NCBI GenBank assembly: GCA_965242905.1
Contig: CBDETM010000002.1
Span: forward strand, 2,046,001 to 2,110,000
Source of the DNA: Bin5 sp965242905
GTDB lineage: Bacteria; Chloroflexota; Anaerolineae; Caldilineales; Caldilineaceae
Length of the DNA stretch: 64,000 bases
Direction: 5' to 3'
Shown one piece after another: positions 18,119 to 27,232 of the stretch. The notes below the pieces were generated by a model. That model was given only the letters and a program-made list of their open reading frames with translations, was not told the DNA's origin and searched no databases. Both the position numbers and the translations under genes were made by a program. The stretch's first letter is position 1, and each line of letters starts with the position of its first letter.

Positions 18119-18703
18119 ATGGAATCACAGTTTACCTTCGACTTCAATCCAGTTAGCGCTATCGTCGCCGACGCCGTCGGGCGCCCCGGAAAGCGTACCT
18201 TCTTTCTGCAGGCCCGCCAGGGCGCCGACATGGCCACCCTCATCATGGAGAAGGAGCAGGTGGCCGCCCTCGCAACCTCCATTCTGCAACTGCTGGAGGA
18301 GTTGGAAAAGGAACGCGCCGACCTGCCGGCCGTCGAGGAAGAGACCGACGTACCCAGTCTGCGCGAACCGCTGGAGCCGGCCTTTCGCGTCGGACAGCTC
18401 GGGCTGGGGTACGATGAACGGCAGGACCTCATGGTCCTGATCGCACAGGCCGTACCCGACCCCGCCGCAGGCGAGGAGGAGCCGCCGGCCGGTCCGCCCA
18501 GTCCCGAATCGGTCGAAGACCCCGGCGACGATCCCAAGGCCCGCTTCTATGCAACGCGCGCACAGATGCGCTCCTTGAGCGAACATGCCCTGCAAGTCGT
18601 GGCCGCCGGCCGGCCGGACTGCCCCCTGTGTGGGCGCGTCATCGAGCCAGAAGGTCACTTCTGCCCGCGCACCAACGGCCACGCATTTCCGCTGTCTATT
18701 TGA
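18119..18703 (+). CDS. DUF3090 family protein
   Basis: A 194-aa protein matching DUF3090 in length and layout. The N-terminus has FDFNPVSAIVADAVGRPGKRTFFLQAR. A central LGYDERQDLMVLIAQ strand follows, and the C-terminus has a CPLCGRVIEPEGHFCPRTNGH segment whose cysteines and histidines could bind zinc. The acidic, Pro/Glu-rich stretch near 125-145 is an insertion. The ATG at 18119 lacks a clear ribosome site. It lies between the histidine phosphatase and the SCO1664-like gene, its usual place. No biochemical function is established that I can name. Confidence 0.88.
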   Translation: MESQFTFDFNPVSAIVADAVGRPGKRTFFLQARQGADMATLIMEKEQVAALATSILQLLEELEKERADLPAVEEETDVPSLREPLEPAFRVGQLGLGYDERQDLMVLIAQAVPDPAAGEEEPPAGPPSPESVEDPGDDPKARFYATRAQMRSLSEHALQVVAAGRPDCPLCGRVIEPEGHFCPRTNGHAFPLSI

Positions 18704-18810
18704 CTTGCACTGTAGTTTACTTGCCCTGCAATTGACCTGTACCGTAACTCTGCCGCACGCCCTGGCGCGCCGATACCAACTGTACCACCGTCAGCATCCA
18801 GCTTGCCGCA

Positions 18811-19665
18811 ATGATGGACAACGACAAGACGATCGAACAGCGGGTGCACAGTGAAGACAACAGCCGCGACCTGGAGCAAGACGGGCGCGGCGGCCCGGCC
18901 GCGACCGCCGACAGAGAGATACTGAGCGCGCTGGCAGAAGGCAGAATCGAAGAAAAAGGTCTCCTGCCCTACAGTTCCAACTACGCCTTCCTGGCAACCG
19001 TACATCACCATCAGCACGAGATCCCCGCCGTCTACAAACCGCGCCGCGGCGAAAATCCGCTCTGGGATTTCCCGACCGGCACCCTCTGCCAGCGCGAGAC
19101 CGCCGCCTTCGTCGTCAGCGAAGCCCTCGGTTGGCGCCTCGTGCCGCCCACAGTCCTGCGCGACGGACCGCGCGGGCCCGGCAGCATCCAGTTCTTCATC
19201 GAGTGTGATCCCGACATACACTACTTCAATATGCGCGAGGACGCCCGCTATGCCCCCGCTTTGCGCCGCCTCACACTCTTCGACTACCTCATCAACAACG
19301 CCGACCGCAAGGCCGGCCACTGCCTCTATGGACATCACCGCCGGTTTTCTGTCGAAGGCGGGTGGGGGAAACTGGCGCACGCGCATATGTGGGCCATCGA
19401 CCACGGCATCTGCTTCCATCATCAATACAAGCTGCGCACCGTTATCTGGGAGTTTGCCGGCGAAACCATCGAGGAAGGCCTGCTCGCCGACCTGGCGTCG
19501 CTTCAGCATCTCGTCGACACCGGCCCAGTGCACAGCACGCTCGGCCTGCTTCTCAGCCCGCCTGAACTGGATGCCCTGCGCCGCCGCATCCGCGAGCTGC
19601 TCTCTTCCCGCCACTACCCATCGCCGCCCGTTCACCAGCGAAACTATCCCTGGCCGCCCATATAG
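18811..19665 (+). CDS. SCO1664-like protein with PI3/4-kinase-like fold
   Basis: A 284-aa protein of the SCO1664 type, related to PI3/PI4 kinases. The likely ATP-binding lysine is in AVYKPRRGE. The catalytic loop appears as LFDYLINNADRKAGH (N-x-D-R pattern) and the metal-binding motif as WAIDHGICF in place of DFG. It may phosphorylate a small molecule or protein, with the upstream phosphatase as a possible antagonist; this is inference. Third gene of the trio. It begins 107 bp after DUF3090 at the first of two ATG codons. A period-7 repeat follows the stop. Confidence 0.87.
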   Translation: MMDNDKTIEQRVHSEDNSRDLEQDGRGGPAATADREILSALAEGRIEEKGLLPYSSNYAFLATVHHHQHEIPAVYKPRRGENPLWDFPTGTLCQRETAAFVVSEALGWRLVPPTVLRDGPRGPGSIQFFIECDPDIHYFNMREDARYAPALRRLTLFDYLINNADRKAGHCLYGHHRRFSVEGGWGKLAHAHMWAIDHGICFHHQYKLRTVIWEFAGETIEEGLLADLASLQHLVDTGPVHSTLGLLLSPPELDALRRRIRELLSSRHYPSPPVHQRNYPWPPI

Positions 19666-19715
19666 CGGCAGCGGCCGGCTACCCTTTACCAGTGGCCAGC
19701 GAAGCCCACGAGCCA

Positions 19716-19743
19716 CTGACCACTGACCAACGGTCACTGGACA
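19716..19743. repeat. Period-7 intergenic repeat
   Basis: CTGACCA, CTGACCA, ACGGTCA, CTGGACA: four in-phase 7-mers ending six bases before the nucleotidyltransferase start codon. The preceding 30 bases look like decayed copies. Confidence 0.65.
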
Positions 19744-19749
19744 CACAAT

Positions 19750-22338
19750 ATGAAAGCCGTAGTCATGGCCGGCGGTGAAGGCTCCCGCCTGCGTCCCCTG
19801 ACGATTGGGCGTCCCAAGCCGATGGTCCCGCTTGTCGACAAGCCGGTCCTCGGTCATATTCTTGAGTTGCTCAAATACCACGGCATTACCGAGATCGTCA
19901 TCACGCTCCAGTATCTGCCCTCCGTGATCCAGGACTTCTACGGTGACGGCAGCACCCTCGGTCTCAAAATCACCTATGTCGTCGAGGAGATGCCTCTCGG
20001 CACCGCCGGCGGTGTCAGGAACGCCGCCGCCCATCTCAACGACACCTTCCTCGTCATCAGCGGCGACGCCCTCACCGACTTCAACCTCCAGGCCGCCGTC
20101 CAACACCATCTCACCATCGGCGCTCTCGCCACCATCGCCGTCTATCCCGTTCCCAACCCTCTCGAATACGGCACAGTCGTCAGCGACGAAAACAGCCGCA
20201 TTACCCAGTTTCTCGAAAAACCGGACTGGAGCGCCGTCCGCTCAGACCGGGTGAACACCGGCATCTACGTGCTCGAACCGGCGGTCCTGGACTTCATCCC
20301 CGACGGTGCCGCCTACGACTTTTCCACCGAGCTGTTCCCCGATCTCCTGCAACGCGGAGAGCGGCTGCAGGCCTACGTGGCCGAGGGCTACTGGTGTGAC
20401 GTCGGCACCATCGGCGAATACATGCGCGCCAGCGCCGACCTTATCAGCGGTAAAGTCTGGCTGCCCCAGCCCATGGGTGAAACAGTACCGGCCGCCGCTT
20501 TCCCGGCGTCCGCACCTGCCGACGCCGGTGGCGGAGCTGCGCCCCTGCTCGAGGGCACGCGCCCGCGCGGCGACCTGATCCTGGGCGCCGATGTCGAGAT
20601 TGCCGCCGACGCACGCATTATCGGGCCGGTCTATCTCGGCAACGCTGTCAAAGTCAAGGAGGGCGTGACCATCCAGGGGCCGTGCGTGGTCCGCGACTAC
20701 ACTATCGTCGACCGCTATAGCCGCTTGGAAAACTGCGTCGTCTGGCGCAACACCTACATAGGCGAGACCTGCGAGCTGTTGGGCGCGATCGTCTGCCGCC
20801 AGTGCAGCCTCAAGAGCGGTACCATCGCCTATGAGGACGTCGTCATCGGCGACAACTGTGTGCTGGACGAGAACTGTGTCGTCCATCCCGACGTGAAACT
20901 GTGGCCGAACAAGCGCATCGAGCCGGGCGCGGTCGTGCGCGAGAGCATCATCTGGGGCAGCCGCGGCCGCCGTTCTCTCTTTGGCGGAGCCGGTGTCAGC
21001 GGCGTTGTCAATGTTGACATTACGCCCGAATTCGCCGCCAAGCTCGGCAGCAGTCTTGGCGCCAACCTCCCGCGCGGCAGCTACGTCGTCATCAACCGCG
21101 ACTCACACCGCAGCTCCCGCATGCTCATTCGCGCCCTCATGAGCGGCCTGTCCAGCGCCGGCGTCGACGTTTGGGATCTCGGCGAGGTGCCTGTGCCCGT
21201 CGCCCGTCATTTCATCCGCACGCACGCCTCCGCCGCGGCCGGCGTACACGTCCGCCTCAGCCCCCTCGACCAGCGCGTCGTCGACATCCGTTTCATGAAC
21301 GGCCAGGGCCTCGATCAGAGCCGGGCCTCCGAACGCTCCGTCGAACGCAGCTTCTCCCGCGAAGACTTCCGCCGCGCCTTTCTCGATGAAGTCGGTCAGA
21401 TCGACTATCCTGCCGACCCCACCGAAGGCTATATCGAAAGCTTTCTCGCCTGTGTCGACCAGGACCGCATCCGCGCCACCGCCCCCCACGTCCAACCTCA
21501 AATCGTAGTCGACACCTCCCACGGCCTCTGCGGCGATACGCTGTCCACCATTCTCAATCTCCTCGAAGTCGACTATCTGCCTCTGAATGGACCGATGATG
21601 GGCGCGCTGCGCGATCAGTTCCGCCATCAACTTCAGCACATGGCCAAAATCATGGGCGTCCTCACCGCCGGTGTCGGCGTAAAGCTCGACGTGGACGGCG
21701 AAAGGGTCTTCCTTATCGATGAAAAAGGGGTCGTGCTCGACGATATGACCGCGGCGCTGCTCCTGTTGGAGCTGGCCATGTCCGCCAATCCCGGCGCAAA
21801 GGTCGCCCTGCCCGCGGTGTTGCCGCGTGCCTTCGAGACCGTCGTGGACCGCTACGGCGGTCAGATCGTTTCTACACAGAACGATCTGCGCGACCTGATG
21901 CGGGCCGCGGGCGACGATGTACTCTTCGCCACCGATGGGGCGGGCCACTTCATCTTCCCCGATCTGCAGCCGGTTTCCGACGGTCTGCTGGCGACCGTGC
22001 GCCTGCTTGAATACCTTGGCCTGCGTCAGGCGGCGGTCAGTGAAATCGTGGCCGGCCTGCCCCATTTCTTTATGGCCCACCACCGCGTCGATTGCCCGTG
22101 GGAAGCCAAAGGAACGGTCATGCGCCTCCTGAACCAGAGCTATCAGGGGGACGGCGTCGTCACGATCGATGGCCTCAAGATCCACTTCGGCGCCGAGGAG
22201 TGGGTCCACATCGGCCCCAACCCCGAACAGCCCCTCTTCGAAATACGCGCCGAAGCCGCCGACCCGGAACGGGCCACCGCCCTGGTCAAAGAGCACGGTG
22301 ATCAGCTCCTGCAATGGATTGTAGCCACTGATGTCTGA
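19750..22338 (+). CDS. Sugar-1-phosphate nucleotidyltransferase fused to degenerate phosphomutase domain
   Basis: An 862-aa three-part protein. Residues 1-235: NTP-transferase with MAGGEGSRLRPLT, PKPMVPLVDKPVL and SGDALTDF, of the mannose-1-phosphate guanylyltransferase/glucose-1-phosphate transferase type. Residues about 275-400: left-handed beta-helix built of hexapeptides. Residues about 425-862: phosphomannomutase-like region starting VVINRDSHRSSRMLIRALMSG. The usual phosphoserine loop (TASHNP) is replaced by VRLSPLDQ, and the metal loop reads DVDGERVF instead of DGDGDR. The mutase half therefore probably lacks normal activity and may be regulatory or structural. Likely makes GDP-mannose or a similar activated sugar for surface glycans. 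Last gene of the operon. Confidence 0.92.
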   Translation: MKAVVMAGGEGSRLRPLTIGRPKPMVPLVDKPVLGHILELLKYHGITEIVITLQYLPSVIQDFYGDGSTLGLKITYVVEEMPLGTAGGVRNAAAHLNDTFLVISGDALTDFNLQAAVQHHLTIGALATIAVYPVPNPLEYGTVVSDENSRITQFLEKPDWSAVRSDRVNTGIYVLEPAVLDFIPDGAAYDFSTELFPDLLQRGERLQAYVAEGYWCDVGTIGEYMRASADLISGKVWLPQPMGETVPAAAFPASAPADAGGGAAPLLEGTRPRGDLILGADVEIAADARIIGPVYLGNAVKVKEGVTIQGPCVVRDYTIVDRYSRLENCVVWRNTYIGETCELLGAIVCRQCSLKSGTIAYEDVVIGDNCVLDENCVVHPDVKLWPNKRIEPGAVVRESIIWGSRGRRSLFGGAGVSGVVNVDITPEFAAKLGSSLGANLPRGSYVVINRDSHRSSRMLIRALMSGLSSAGVDVWDLGEVPVPVARHFIRTHASAAAGVHVRLSPLDQRVVDIRFMNGQGLDQSRASERSVERSFSREDFRRAFLDEVGQIDYPADPTEGYIESFLACVDQDRIRATAPHVQPQIVVDTSHGLCGDTLSTILNLLEVDYLPLNGPMMGALRDQFRHQLQHMAKIMGVLTAGVGVKLDVDGERVFLIDEKGVVLDDMTAALLLLELAMSANPGAKVALPAVLPRAFETVVDRYGGQIVSTQNDLRDLMRAAGDDVLFATDGAGHFIFPDLQPVSDGLLATVRLLEYLGLRQAAVSEIVAGLPHFFMAHHRVDCPWEAKGTVMRLLNQSYQGDGVVTIDGLKIHFGAEEWVHIGPNPEQPLFEIRAEAADPERATALVKEHGDQLLQWIVATDV

Positions 22339-22379
22339 AACGCCGGCACCCACCGCAGAGGAGGCGGGCAGCACGCGCC

Positions 22380-25232
22380 CTATTCGTCCTGCCTCAGTCC
22401 CGGGATGAACGCGTAATACAAATAGGGGCCGGCGCTTGCACTGTCGCTGGGTGCACTGCTGCTGAGCGAACTGTCGCCGGATGCACTGCCGCTCGTTGAA
22501 CCGCTGTCAGATGAACCGTTGTCGGATGAGCTGCCGTCCGATGAACTGCCGCTGCGTACCCAAACGCGCAGCCGCTGGCTGCTCGAATAGTTGCCGGCAT
22601 TGTCCTTTGCCCAGTAGCGCACATTGTGAACGCCGTCCTCCGCGATAGTGAACGGCTCGCTGTACAGTATGACCGGCCCGTCGTTGAGGACATAGGCGAT
22701 TCCCCAGACGCCGCTGGTGGCGTCTTCGGCCGACAGGGTGACCTGGACAGTCCCGCTGAACAGCCCGCGCGCACTCACCGAGGGCGTAGCCGAAGAATCC
22801 TGCTGTCCGGTGGTGCTGTCGCCGTCCCCTTCGTTCGTGGTGTCCGAAGTCAACTGCACGGCCTGGGCCTCAACAGTCGGCGCCGTCCGGTCGATGCGCA
22901 ACTCGCCGGGATCGCTTTCCCCCTGCAACCCCGATCGATCTTTCGCCCGAAAGCGCACAGTATAGGTGCCGTCAGCAAGGTCGGCCAGGGATGCTGACAG
23001 CTTCTGCGCGGCCAGGGGATCGTTGGGCAGGCTGAAAACCGCGGACTTCTCCTCGTCACCCAGCAGCAACCGTCCGCTGGTTGAATCCAACCCGCTGTTA
23101 AAGTCCTGCACAGGGACCGATATCAGGACAGGCAGTCTTGTCCACCAGCCCTGCACGTGCTCGATATCGCCGAACACAGGCGGCTGTTCGCTGCCAAACT
23201 CGATCTGCTTGGTGACGACCGGGCTGGCATTTCTGGCGCTGTCGAACGCGATCGCCGAAACCGTCGATACGCCGCTGTTGGGAAGCGCCCAATCGATCTT
23301 CGTCTTCGACGTTATGTCTTGCAGCTGCCACAGCTGTACCCGGTCCAAGGCCAGGTCCACGTCTCCGAACCATTTCACCCGGAACTCGATCCCTTCAATC
23401 GGGTTGAACGGATGAAAATCAACCGGGATCTCGACGTATTCGTCCGCGTCTGTGAAATCGCTCGCCCAGATGTCGCGCAATCCCAGGATCACGGTTCCGC
23501 CCTTGTCGGTCACATCCAGATGGGCGATGGGCTGGTCCGGCAATACATTGTCGTCATCGTCGTCGTCAGGTTCACCGCGGCGCATCCGGAAAAGGACGCG
23601 ATAGGTGGCGTCGTGGGGGATGCCGGTTGCGTATGGGCCGTACCACCAGCCCAGTTCGTGGTCGTCGGCGCGCGCCTCCATGGCCCGGTTGCCGTCGGCC
23701 TCGGCATCGTCAACAGCCTCCCCGGTGGTCTTGTAGAGGTCTTCCCCCTGCCACGTCCAGCTGTTGCTGAGACCGATCAGCGCGCCCGTTTCCGGGACGG
23801 CGAGCGTAAGCGTGGCCCGCTGCACCTCCACCGCCGACGGCGCTTCGAATGTCGGCGAAGAAGGCGGGTCCCAGTCCACCTGCAACACTTTCTGCTCCTG
23901 CAACGTGTTGCTGAGCGTCAGGGAAGCCGTGATTGTACTGCCGCTCGTGATATCGGAGTTGCGCAGCCAGACACCGCGAATCGGCAGAGAGTCCGGCCCC
24001 GGCTCGAGGTCGACTGTGCCCGACAGAGGTTCCGCCGGCACCAGCGCGTCCCAACGCAAACCGCCGCTCGGGAATGAGCCCTTCAGGGACAGGCCGATAA
24101 GCCCGCCAATCGCCTGCGTCGGCTGGCTGGCATTCTGTAACGTGACGTCTGTATAGTAATGGCCGAGAATCTGGCGATAGGTCTGGCCGGCATTGCCCCG
24201 CCGCGCCGCGCCCCACTGGCTCAGCCCGTAACCGTGACCCCAGCGTTTTTCACCGAGGCCGGTCTCGTCCGCCACCGCCTTCAGATAGGCAACCGCCGTG
24301 TTTGTCAGCGTCGGATGGCTGTTCTTGGCGCTGTACATGGCGATGATCGGCGCCCTCGTGCTGTCGCCCGAGTAGGCCAGGTACTGGCCTGCCGTCCTGC
24401 TGACCGCCGCGTCCGTCGATGAGAAGCGGTTGTTGCACATCATCTGGAAATTGGCCCAGTCGGTCACGTCATAGTAGCGCCGGTTGCGCCGGATCTGGTA
24501 CCAGGCGTACGTGCGCGTTGCGATGGCCTGGGCCGCCAGCGCCTCCGCTGACCAGGAGATGGGGACCTCCGCGGGAACGGATCGGGCCACATACTCCTCA
24601 AACGGGATCACGTCCACCTGCCAGTCCGGAACGCTGCGGCAGTTGTTCTCCGGATGGTGGGCCACCCGGATCGTCGCCGGGTAGGTCAGCGTCGCTGCCT
24701 CCAACTCCGCCGCTTCCAGATCAGCCGGGTTGTCGTCCGGCTGCAGGCTGTCCTCGCGTATGATCGACCTGTCCGTGGCGTCGTATAAGGCGGAGCGAAT
24801 CCCGTTGGCCTCGAGCTGATCGAAGCGCAACCGGTTGCTGCGTCCCGCCTGCCAGCGCGGGTTGTGACCGGGAATGCGCTCGCGCACGCGTCCAGTGGCC
24901 CGCTCGATCACATAGATCTCCGCCAGGCCGACCGTCTCCGTCCCCGTCGGCACCACCGTTATCGCCATCAGCGTGCCGTCAGGACTGATCCGGGGTCTGC
25001 CGAAATGGGAACCGGAGCGTTCCAACACCACCTGACCGTCTATGGACAGTGTCTGTAAGGTGGGTGACCCGGAGAGTCTTATATCGCCTGGCAGCCCGCC
25101 TCCATCAACGTTTTTGGGAGTGAGTATCGGCCACGGCGTCAGCCGCGGGACGATTACATCGAAGAATACTCCGAGTATCGCTATGATGAGGCCGGCGACG
25201 AGGAGGCGGCGTAATGGAGATCCTGACAGCAT
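22380..25232 (-). CDS. SpoIID/LytB-domain surface protein
   Basis: A 950-aa protein anchored by an N-terminal helix (RRLLVAGLIIAILGVFFDVIV, residues 8-28). Residues about 45-150 look like a short beta-propeller/TolB-like segment. The SpoIID domain follows (about 200-360), with IPFEEYVARSVPAEVP, EALAAQAIATRTYAWYQ and WGHGYGLSQWGA. SpoIID enzymes are lytic transglycosylases acting on denuded glycan; the conserved Glu sits in the AEVP segment. Several Ig-like beta domains (about 430-880) follow, then a Ser/Asp/Gly-rich tail coded by degenerate GAACTGCCG-like DNA repeats. Probably cell-wall remodelling at the surface, not sporulation. Convergent with the nucleotidyltransferase gene, 41 bp apart. 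Confidence 0.9.
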   Translation of the reverse strand: MLSGSPLRRLLVAGLIIAILGVFFDVIVPRLTPWPILTPKNVDGGGLPGDIRLSGSPTLQTLSIDGQVVLERSGSHFGRPRISPDGTLMAITVVPTGTETVGLAEIYVIERATGRVRERIPGHNPRWQAGRSNRLRFDQLEANGIRSALYDATDRSIIREDSLQPDDNPADLEAAELEAATLTYPATIRVAHHPENNCRSVPDWQVDVIPFEEYVARSVPAEVPISWSAEALAAQAIATRTYAWYQIRRNRRYYDVTDWANFQMMCNNRFSSTDAAVSRTAGQYLAYSGDSTRAPIIAMYSAKNSHPTLTNTAVAYLKAVADETGLGEKRWGHGYGLSQWGAARRGNAGQTYRQILGHYYTDVTLQNASQPTQAIGGLIGLSLKGSFPSGGLRWDALVPAEPLSGTVDLEPGPDSLPIRGVWLRNSDITSGSTITASLTLSNTLQEQKVLQVDWDPPSSPTFEAPSAVEVQRATLTLAVPETGALIGLSNSWTWQGEDLYKTTGEAVDDAEADGNRAMEARADDHELGWWYGPYATGIPHDATYRVLFRMRRGEPDDDDDDNVLPDQPIAHLDVTDKGGTVILGLRDIWASDFTDADEYVEIPVDFHPFNPIEGIEFRVKWFGDVDLALDRVQLWQLQDITSKTKIDWALPNSGVSTVSAIAFDSARNASPVVTKQIEFGSEQPPVFGDIEHVQGWWTRLPVLISVPVQDFNSGLDSTSGRLLLGDEEKSAVFSLPNDPLAAQKLSASLADLADGTYTVRFRAKDRSGLQGESDPGELRIDRTAPTVEAQAVQLTSDTTNEGDGDSTTGQQDSSATPSVSARGLFSGTVQVTLSAEDATSGVWGIAYVLNDGPVILYSEPFTIAEDGVHNVRYWAKDNAGNYSSSQRLRVWVRSGSSSDGSSSDNGSSDSGSTSGSASGDSSLSSSAPSDSASAGPYLYYAFIPGLRQDE

Positions 25233-25241
25233 GAATGCAGC

Positions 25242-25289
25242 GGCTGGTGACTGGTCGTTGGTGTCCGAAACTGGCTATTGGTGTCCGAA
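25242..25289. repeat. Degenerate period-7 repeat
   Basis: CTGGTGA, CTGGTCG, TTGGTGT, then CTGGCTA, TTGGTGT. The unit TTGGTGTCCGAA occurs twice 20 bp apart. It lies just upstream of the SpoIID-like gene on its promoter side. Confidence 0.5.
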
Positions 25290-25350
25290 TCCGTGGGCTT
25301 TACACGAACTACCAATCTTTATTGTAACAGGAACGCGATAATTCCTGCAT

Positions 25351-25380
25351 TTGGCTTCGCGGCAACGTGGGGGGTACAAT
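25351..25380 (+). promoter_or_regulatory. Possible promoter for tsaE
   Basis: -35 TTGGCT, 18-bp spacer, -10 TACAAT, ending 81 bp before the assigned tsaE start. Confidence 0.4.
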
Positions 25381-25461
25381 CGCAGAGGTGAGGGTATCGA
25401 TTCCGATAGGCCCCTCAACTTCGGGCCGCCGGACATCCCAGTCCCGTGACGGGCGGCGGAC

Positions 25462-26184
25462 TTGTCAGAGATCAATTGGGTGAACGATCACTCCCGCTTC
25501 CCGGTCCTATCCTCGTCTCCACTGGAAACTCAAAATCTCGGCGAACTGCTGGGGCAGGCAATCTGTTTTCCGCAACGGCCAGGAATCGGCCAGCCGCCGC
25601 AAACCACTGGCGCCCTGATCGGTCTCGTTGGCGAACTGGGTGCTGGCAAGACAACCTTTGCGCAGGGCCTGGCCAGGGGACTGGGCGTGCACGCGCGCGT
25701 CACCAGCCCCACATTTACCCTGATCAACGAATATACCTCCACCTCACACGACCTGCGCCTGTTTCACGTGGATAGTTACCGGCTGGCCGGCGACAGCGAG
25801 TCTCTGGCCGGCGAAATCTACGGATTGGGCATGGATGAAATTCTCGACATCCTCGATGAGGAACCGCTCGACGAACGCGCCTGCCCGACCGACCCAGCCC
25901 CCACTCGCCACGTCGTCGTTATCGAATGGGCTGACCGCCTCGGCGAGTTGCTGCCGGCCGACCGCCTTACGGTCCGTTTCGACAGCGGCCCGGACGCGCA
26001 CTCTTCAGCGTTCATCAGTCAAAGGCGGCTGTCCCATGATCTAACCGGCGGCCTAACGCACATGATGGGCGGTAACGGTTCCGAGCGGACGCTGTCCTTC
26101 TGCGCAACCGGCCCCCATAGCGGCGCTCTGTTGACGGAGATGCGGACGGCCATCGACCTTATCCGGCAAGATACCATCCGTTGA
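25462..26184 (+). CDS. tsaE: tRNA threonylcarbamoyladenosine biosynthesis ATPase TsaE
   Basis: TsaE (240 aa), the ATPase that resets the TsaBD complex during t6A37 modification of ANN-decoding tRNAs. Motifs: Walker A VGELGAGKT, switch SPTFTLINEY, HVDSYRL and the VVIEWADRL strand. The family is usually near 150 residues. Here about 15 extra residues precede Walker A, a 16-residue insertion rich in Pro/Asp precedes VVIEW, and about 45 residues follow the core. The start is uncertain: TTG at 25462 with GGCGGA upstream, or a GTG seven codons later. tsaB and tsaD are not in the window. The two CBS genes follow closely on the same strand. Confidence 0.9.
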   Translation: MSEINWVNDHSRFPVLSSSPLETQNLGELLGQAICFPQRPGIGQPPQTTGALIGLVGELGAGKTTFAQGLARGLGVHARVTSPTFTLINEYTSTSHDLRLFHVDSYRLAGDSESLAGEIYGLGMDEILDILDEEPLDERACPTDPAPTRHVVVIEWADRLGELLPADRLTVRFDSGPDAHSSAFISQRRLSHDLTGGLTHMMGGNGSERTLSFCATGPHSGALLTEMRTAIDLIRQDTIR

Positions 26185-26211
26185 ATACGAATTCTTGGTG
26201 TGGAGGCGCCG

Positions 26212-26637
26212 ATGGGGTCCGATAGCAGCCAGGTACAGCACTGGATGACTCCGAATCCGCATACCTGCCACAAAGAGGACTCCCTCGCCGACGCACGCGA
26301 CCTCATGGCGGAGCATCACTGTCGCCGTCTGCCCGTCGTGGATGACAACGGCCATCTGACCGGCATCGTCAGCTTCGGTGATCTGCGCCAGGCCGCCCCG
26401 TCCACCGTCACCACGCTCAGCCTATTCGAAATCAACTATTTCTGGGCGAAGCTGCCTGTCAGCGATGCCATGACCGCCGACCCGGTGACCGTTGCGCCGG
26501 ACAGTTCGATAGATGTCGCCTGCCGTCTGATGCTGGATTACAGGATCGGCGGGTTGCCCGTGGTTGTGGAACGCAAAGTCGTCGGAATCTTCACGACGAC
26601 TGACGTATTGCGGTTTGTCGTCGAGCACTCTTCCTGA
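26212..26637 (+). CDS. CBS-domain protein (single CBS pair)
   Basis: A 141-aa Bateman module. CBS1 begins VQHWMTPNPHTCHKEDSL and has HHCRRLPVVDDNGHLTGIVSFGDL. CBS2 begins VSDAMTADPVTVAPDSSID and ends in RIGGLPVVVERKVVGIFTTTDVL. Such stand-alone pairs bind adenine nucleotides or similar ligands and regulate partner proteins. The ATG at 26212 is set 6 nt after GGAGG, which is better than a GTG at 26200. It is immediately followed by a second CBS gene, so the two may form a heteromer. Confidence 0.92.
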   Translation: MGSDSSQVQHWMTPNPHTCHKEDSLADARDLMAEHHCRRLPVVDDNGHLTGIVSFGDLRQAAPSTVTTLSLFEINYFWAKLPVSDAMTADPVTVAPDSSIDVACRLMLDYRIGGLPVVVERKVVGIFTTTDVLRFVVEHSS

Positions 26638-26691
26638 AGAGCGCTTTGGTTTGTGGCCGGTACTGCCAGTACCCGCACAATGGAGTCATCA

Positions 26692-27159
26692 ATGCATCGC
26701 ATACTGGTAAGCGAAATCATGAGCGCGCCGGTGATCACCATCGATCCCGACGCCCTGGCCGTGGATGCCGCGGGGTTGATGGAGGAAAACAATGTGCGCC
26801 GCATCATTGTGATCGACCAGGACGGCTACATGTGCGGCATCGTCACCGACGCCGATGTGCTGGAAGCGGAAACCGTCGGCAGCGTGGCCAGCCGCTACAA
26901 TCCGGGCCTTGCCGAGGAGTGGCTGACCGTGCGCGATGTGATGACCGCCGACGTTATTGCAATCGCGCCCGAAGCAGCGCTCGGCCAGCTCGTGGAAAAG
27001 ATGATGGAAACCAAGATCGGCGGCATTCCTGTGGTCCAGCCGGCAGAGGCCAGCGGCAAGAAACTCCTGCCCATCGGCATCGTCACCGAAACCGACATCT
27101 TCCGCCTGATCAGCGACGCCTGGCGCGCCGACGATGCATCCAAAGCCAGCGATCAATAA
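26692..27159 (+). CDS. CBS-domain protein (single CBS pair)
   Basis: A 155-aa Bateman module. CBS1: ILVSEIMSAPVITIDPDAL and NNVRRIIVIDQDGYMCGIVTDADVL. CBS2: TVRDVMTADVIAIAPEAAL and KIGGIPVVQPAEASGKKLLP, with a short insertion before GIVTETDIFRLI. The ATG at 26692 follows a GGAG six nucleotides upstream; an ATG four codons earlier is possible. It is a diverged duplicate of the preceding gene (both carry DAMTAD/DVMTAD and IGG-x-PVV), presumably the same operon. Confidence 0.92.
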   Translation: MHRILVSEIMSAPVITIDPDALAVDAAGLMEENNVRRIIVIDQDGYMCGIVTDADVLEAETVGSVASRYNPGLAEEWLTVRDVMTADVIAIAPEAALGQLVEKMMETKIGGIPVVQPAEASGKKLLPIGIVTETDIFRLISDAWRADDASKASDQ

Positions 27160-27232
27160 GGGAACTACATACTGTAACGTGACCACGCAGCCATAATCAG
27201 TTCGCAACGCCGAACGAGGCGAACGAAGTTAT

